Below, piece after piece: positions 34,163 to 35,957 of a DNA stretch of 35,957 nt; the first letter of the stretch is position 1, and the number at the start of each line of letters is the position of its first letter. Made by a program: the position numbers and the translations under genes. Source of the stretch: CAZVRZ01 sp964629965 (lineage in GTDB: Bacteria; Chloroflexota; Anaerolineae; Anaerolineales; UBA4823). The stretch covers positions 1 through 35,957 of the forward strand of contig CAZVRZ010000047.1 in assembly GCA_964629965.1 (NCBI GenBank), read 5' to 3'. A model generated the notes under the pieces. That model saw only the letters and a list, made by a program, of their open reading frames with translations, had not been told where the DNA came from and made no database searches.

Positions 34163-34570
34163 TCAGAATCTTAAATATCTATCCTGGCGCAGCCTCTGGC
34201 CGGCACACCAGATCCTCCTGAGCGTTCTGGCAATCGCCAGCAGCACGTCTGTCGTGCCTGTTCGTTTGCCCTTCTCGATCTGCGATAAATACGATGTACT
34301 GATCCCGGCGCTGGCGCTCAACTGCCGCTGGCTTAATCCACGGAATTCTCGCCATACCTTAACCTGGTTTTCTCCCTGCAATAATGCGAAAGTCACCTCG
34401 GAAGGTACAAGCTCTTCTTCACCTTGTTCAATCGCTGCTTTGACAGAATCGTAGTCGCGGATATCCTGCAACATTTCAGCTTCCTCGGCCAATCGCAAGT
34501 AAACATCGTACGGTAAAATAGCCCATTCGGGTTTGCCATCTCGCTCGATAATTTGTACAGAATCGCTCAT
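34163..34570 (-). CDS. XRE-family antitoxin, probable C-terminal frameshift
   Basis: 135 residues. An N-terminal adaptor (about 1-70) precedes the helix-turn-helix WREFRGLSQRQLSASAGISTSYLSQIEKGKRTGTTDVLLAIARTL. After ARTL the frame continues as RRIWCAGQRLRQDRYLRF, which does not look like the usual tail. An alternative frame gives QEDLVCRPEAAPG, which fits better, so an indel near 34210 is suspected. The 4-bp overlap (ATGA) with the RelE gene upstream shows translational coupling in toxin-first order. It would bind RelE and repress the promoter at 34831-34859. Confidence 0.8.
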   Translation of the reverse strand: MSDSVQIIERDGKPEWAILPYDVYLRLAEEAEMLQDIRDYDSVKAAIEQGEEELVPSEVTFALLQGENQVKVWREFRGLSQRQLSASAGISTSYLSQIEKGKRTGTTDVLLAIARTLRRIWCAGQRLRQDRYLRF

Positions 34571-34824
34571 CGGTACACCTCTCCACGGGGCGCTATTTTC
34601 AACACCAGGATAATCAATTCATCATTGTGTATCTCGTAAATCACTCGCCAATCGCCTACTCGCAAACGATAGCCTGGACGATTTTGCATCTTTCGAGCAT
34701 TCACATTCGGTGAATATGGATCCGCTGCCAGTTGTTCCAATTTCTGGCGAATCAATACCGCTGTCTTCTGGGGCATTCGCAGCAATGATCTTTGAGCTTC
34801 TTTGGTGAAGAAGATTTTATACAC
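34567..34824 (-). CDS. RelE/ParE-type toxin
   Basis: 85 residues of the RelE fold: MYKIFFTKEAQRSLLRMPQ, a helix LIRQKLEQLAADP, the basic core YRLRVGDWRVIYEIHN and the last strand ELIILVLKIAPRGEVYR. The Arg residues in the YRLRVGDWR motif are those used for mRNA cleavage on the ribosome in RelE relatives. The start is GTG at 34824 with no Shine-Dalgarno. The predicted promoter implies initiation at or beside the GTG, so a leaderless transcript is likely. It forms a toxin-antitoxin pair with the overlapping XRE gene. Confidence 0.88.
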   Translation of the reverse strand: MYKIFFTKEAQRSLLRMPQKTAVLIRQKLEQLAADPYSPNVNARKMQNRPGYRLRVGDWRVIYEIHNDELIILVLKIAPRGEVYR

Positions 34825-34830
34825 ATCTAT

Positions 34831-34859
34831 ATATTAGCATAATGCAAACAATATTACAA
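34831..34859 (-). promoter_or_regulatory. predicted promoter and operator of the RelE/XRE pair
   Basis: On the minus strand, TTGTAA (34859-34854) and TAATAT (34836-34831) are separated by 17 bp. A palindrome GCATAATGC (34837-34845) fills part of the spacer next to the -10 and is a candidate operator for the XRE antitoxin. The transcription start would fall at the GTG start codon. Confidence 0.4.
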
Positions 34860-34869
34860 GCGTATGTTA

Positions 34870-34890
34870 GCACTATGATCGCGATAGTGC
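34870..34890. repeat. inverted repeat between panD remnant and toxin promoter
   Basis: GCACTAT (34870-34876) pairs with ATAGTGC (34884-34890) around a 7-bp centre containing the self-complementary ATCGCGAT-type core. It starts 11 bp upstream of the predicted toxin -35 box. It may be a terminator for genes to the right or a regulatory dyad, but no T run follows on either strand. Confidence 0.5.
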
Positions 34891-35040
34891 CTAATTCCCC
34901 AGCAAGGCTTTTATAAAGACGCGTAAACCGACCGCCTCCATCAGCGTCCGGTCGATGGTCAGGCTGCCCTCGTAATTCAGATCGGCGCCGGTCACCACCG
35001 CCCGGTGCAGCCTGGCGCGCAGAAGTGTACGTAGGATCAG
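34891..35040 (-). pseudogene. panD: aspartate 1-decarboxylase (panD) fragment
   Basis: The fragment encodes ILRTLLRARLHRAVVTGAD and then LNYEGSLTIDRTLMEAVGL. This matches the first 40 or so residues of PanD, including the Gly-Ser pair where the proenzyme self-cleaves to form its pyruvoyl group. PanD is normally about 115-125 aa, and the C-terminal two thirds are gone; the frame ends after an unrelated VFIKALLGN. No ATG or GTG is in the usual place (the codon before ILRT is CTG). A working enzyme is not expected. Confidence 0.7.
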
Positions 35041-35053
35041 GCCTGGAATTGTA

Positions 35054-35383
35054 TCATACCGGCAATAACAGCCCGGCCCCAAAACTGGCCAGGTTGATCC
35101 ACAAGCTCAAGCGCAGCGCCTCGGTCGGCCGCAGCCGGTTGGCGGGTATGGCAGCCAGCAAGGCGCCTTCCACCAGCCAAATTCCCACTTCAGCGAACAG
35201 CAGGATCACCCAATAAGGCCGCGCCAGCAGCCACAACAGCGCCCACAGCGCGGCCTGCGTCAGCAGGTTGGCCGCTAACACCGTCAGCAAGATGCTCAGG
35301 GCCGGCTTGTGTTTCGCCCGGCGCCAAACCAGCGCCACCAGCGATTCGATCAGCAACGTCAGCCCCAGCGTCACGCCGATCAT
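35054..35383 (-). CDS. small polytopic membrane protein of unknown function
   Basis: 109 residues, nearly all hydrophobic, with about four helices (residues 2-18, 30-52, 57-78 and 88-107) and few charges. No family recognised. The ATG at 35383 is 6 bp after the stop of the secreted-protein gene upstream, so translation is probably coupled; no strong Shine-Dalgarno is visible. Its 3-prime end lies 13 bp from the panD fragment. Confidence 0.65.
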   Translation of the reverse strand: MIGVTLGLTLLIESLVALVWRRAKHKPALSILLTVLAANLLTQAALWALLWLLARPYWVILLFAEVGIWLVEGALLAAIPANRLRPTEALRLSLWINLASFGAGLLLPV

Positions 35384-35389
35384 GCCGGC

Positions 35390-35929
35390 TTAGTGCGCCC
35401 GGCCTGAGGGCGAAACCCGCTTCTTGCGCAGCAGGAACACCAGGCCCACCAGCACGATCAGCACAAAGAGCACCAGGCTCACACAGATGATGGCGATAAT
35501 CACCCCGGTGGGGTTGAAACGTTCCTCCACCAGCAGGTCATTCTCGAGGATGGTCGCCTTATAAGAAGCATTGAAATTGTCGATCGCAAAAACGTTGCTC
35601 CGGCGCACCATCCCATCTGAGAAAGTGATCTCCAACTGCCCGTAATCGCTGAAGCCATAAGCCAGGCCAGAGCAGGTCAGCTCTTGGCAGGTAAAATGCT
35701 GCGGGCCCATATCGCCAGGCAAGGGCTTGGCGTCCAGGCAGTCCGCCGAGCTGCACTCCAGCAAGACGCCCGAAACGATGCTCAGCAGTGGGCCATTGAA
35801 ACCCTGCTCGAACTCGATCTCGATGGTCGGCTTGGGGCCCACATCGGCAGAGGCGCCGCCGGTGGGGACGAGGGCAGCCGCTAGTAAGAGCGCCAGGACA
35901 ATGAAAGTACCCAAACGTTTACGGTTCAT
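35390..35929 (-). CDS. exported protein with C-terminal membrane anchor, unknown function
   Basis: 179 residues. The signal peptide covers residues 1-28 (LGTFIVLALLLAAALVPTGGASA). A beta-rich extracytoplasmic domain of about 110 residues has four cysteines (LECSSADCL and FTCQELTCSG). One transmembrane helix lies at about 143-166 (VIIAIICVSLVLFVLIVLVG), followed by a short basic tail RKKRVSPSGRAH, so the main domain faces outside. No family recognised. AGGAGG precedes the ATG at 35929, 7 bp before the window's last full codons. It is the first gene of a two-gene unit. Confidence 0.75.
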   Translation of the reverse strand: MNRKRLGTFIVLALLLAAALVPTGGASADVGPKPTIEIEFEQGFNGPLLSIVSGVLLECSSADCLDAKPLPGDMGPQHFTCQELTCSGLAYGFSDYGQLEITFSDGMVRRSNVFAIDNFNASYKATILENDLLVEERFNPTGVIIAIICVSLVLFVLIVLVGLVFLLRKKRVSPSGRAH

Positions 35930-35957
35930 CGCTCCTCCTGTTTATTCAACATCGGAA

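Overview
The window looks like a metagenome-derived chromosomal scaffold from a bacterium that is probably in the Chloroflexota, class Anaerolineae. This is inferred only from GC-rich coding sequence and protein style: CSLREAI/choice-of-anchor-Q beta-helix proteins, secreted proteins with Thr/Pro/Ala linkers, URO-D-like and GH31 enzymes. No rRNA or other marker gene is present. A run of ten Ns at 26140-26149 shows that two contigs were joined there.

Layout. 1-3471: a secreted glycine-rich beta-helix protein bracketed by a 124-bp hairpin repeat. 3480-4722: an aldo/keto reductase behind a textbook MerR-type promoter, followed by the tail of a lost EamA transporter. 4784-10909 (all minus): SGNH-like secreted protein, ClbS/DfsB-like protein, GyrI-like/methyltransferase fusion, APH-kinase remnant, two unknown genes, a GNAT protein, and a MerB-like organomercurial-lyase homologue in which two in-frame TGA codons fall exactly at the two catalytic cysteines of MerB. 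11047-13699: a TetR regulator and an FtsX/LolD-type ABC exporter sharing a predicted operator. 13746-15237 (minus): DUF402, SdpI-like and unknown genes. 15294-19505 (plus): membrane protein, adenosine deaminase, histidine phosphatase and a C-terminally truncated GH31 enzyme.

19551-32358 (minus) is an accessory island. A very large Eco57I-type methyltransferase (1952 aa), a P-loop ATPase (about 481 aa once the scaffold gap is repaired), a PIN-like protein and a PLD-nuclease/SNF2-helicase fusion (1125 aa) are packed tightly in one orientation, with a zinc-ribbon/SH3 membrane protein after them. This has the composition of an anti-phage defence system, but it lacks the hallmark genes of BREX (PglZ, BrxL) and DISARM (DrmA/DrmB). 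The methyltransferase has an AT-rich recognition segment, suggesting exchange. An AbrB antitoxin with a toxin cut to 16 codons sits at its upstream edge.

32896-35929 (minus) holds a foldable 101-bp inverted-repeat element, a URO-D family gene, a RelE/XRE toxin-antitoxin pair, a panD fragment and two small membrane or secreted proteins. The most novel candidates are the double-selenocysteine MerB homologue and the four-gene methylase/ATPase/PIN/PLD-helicase island.
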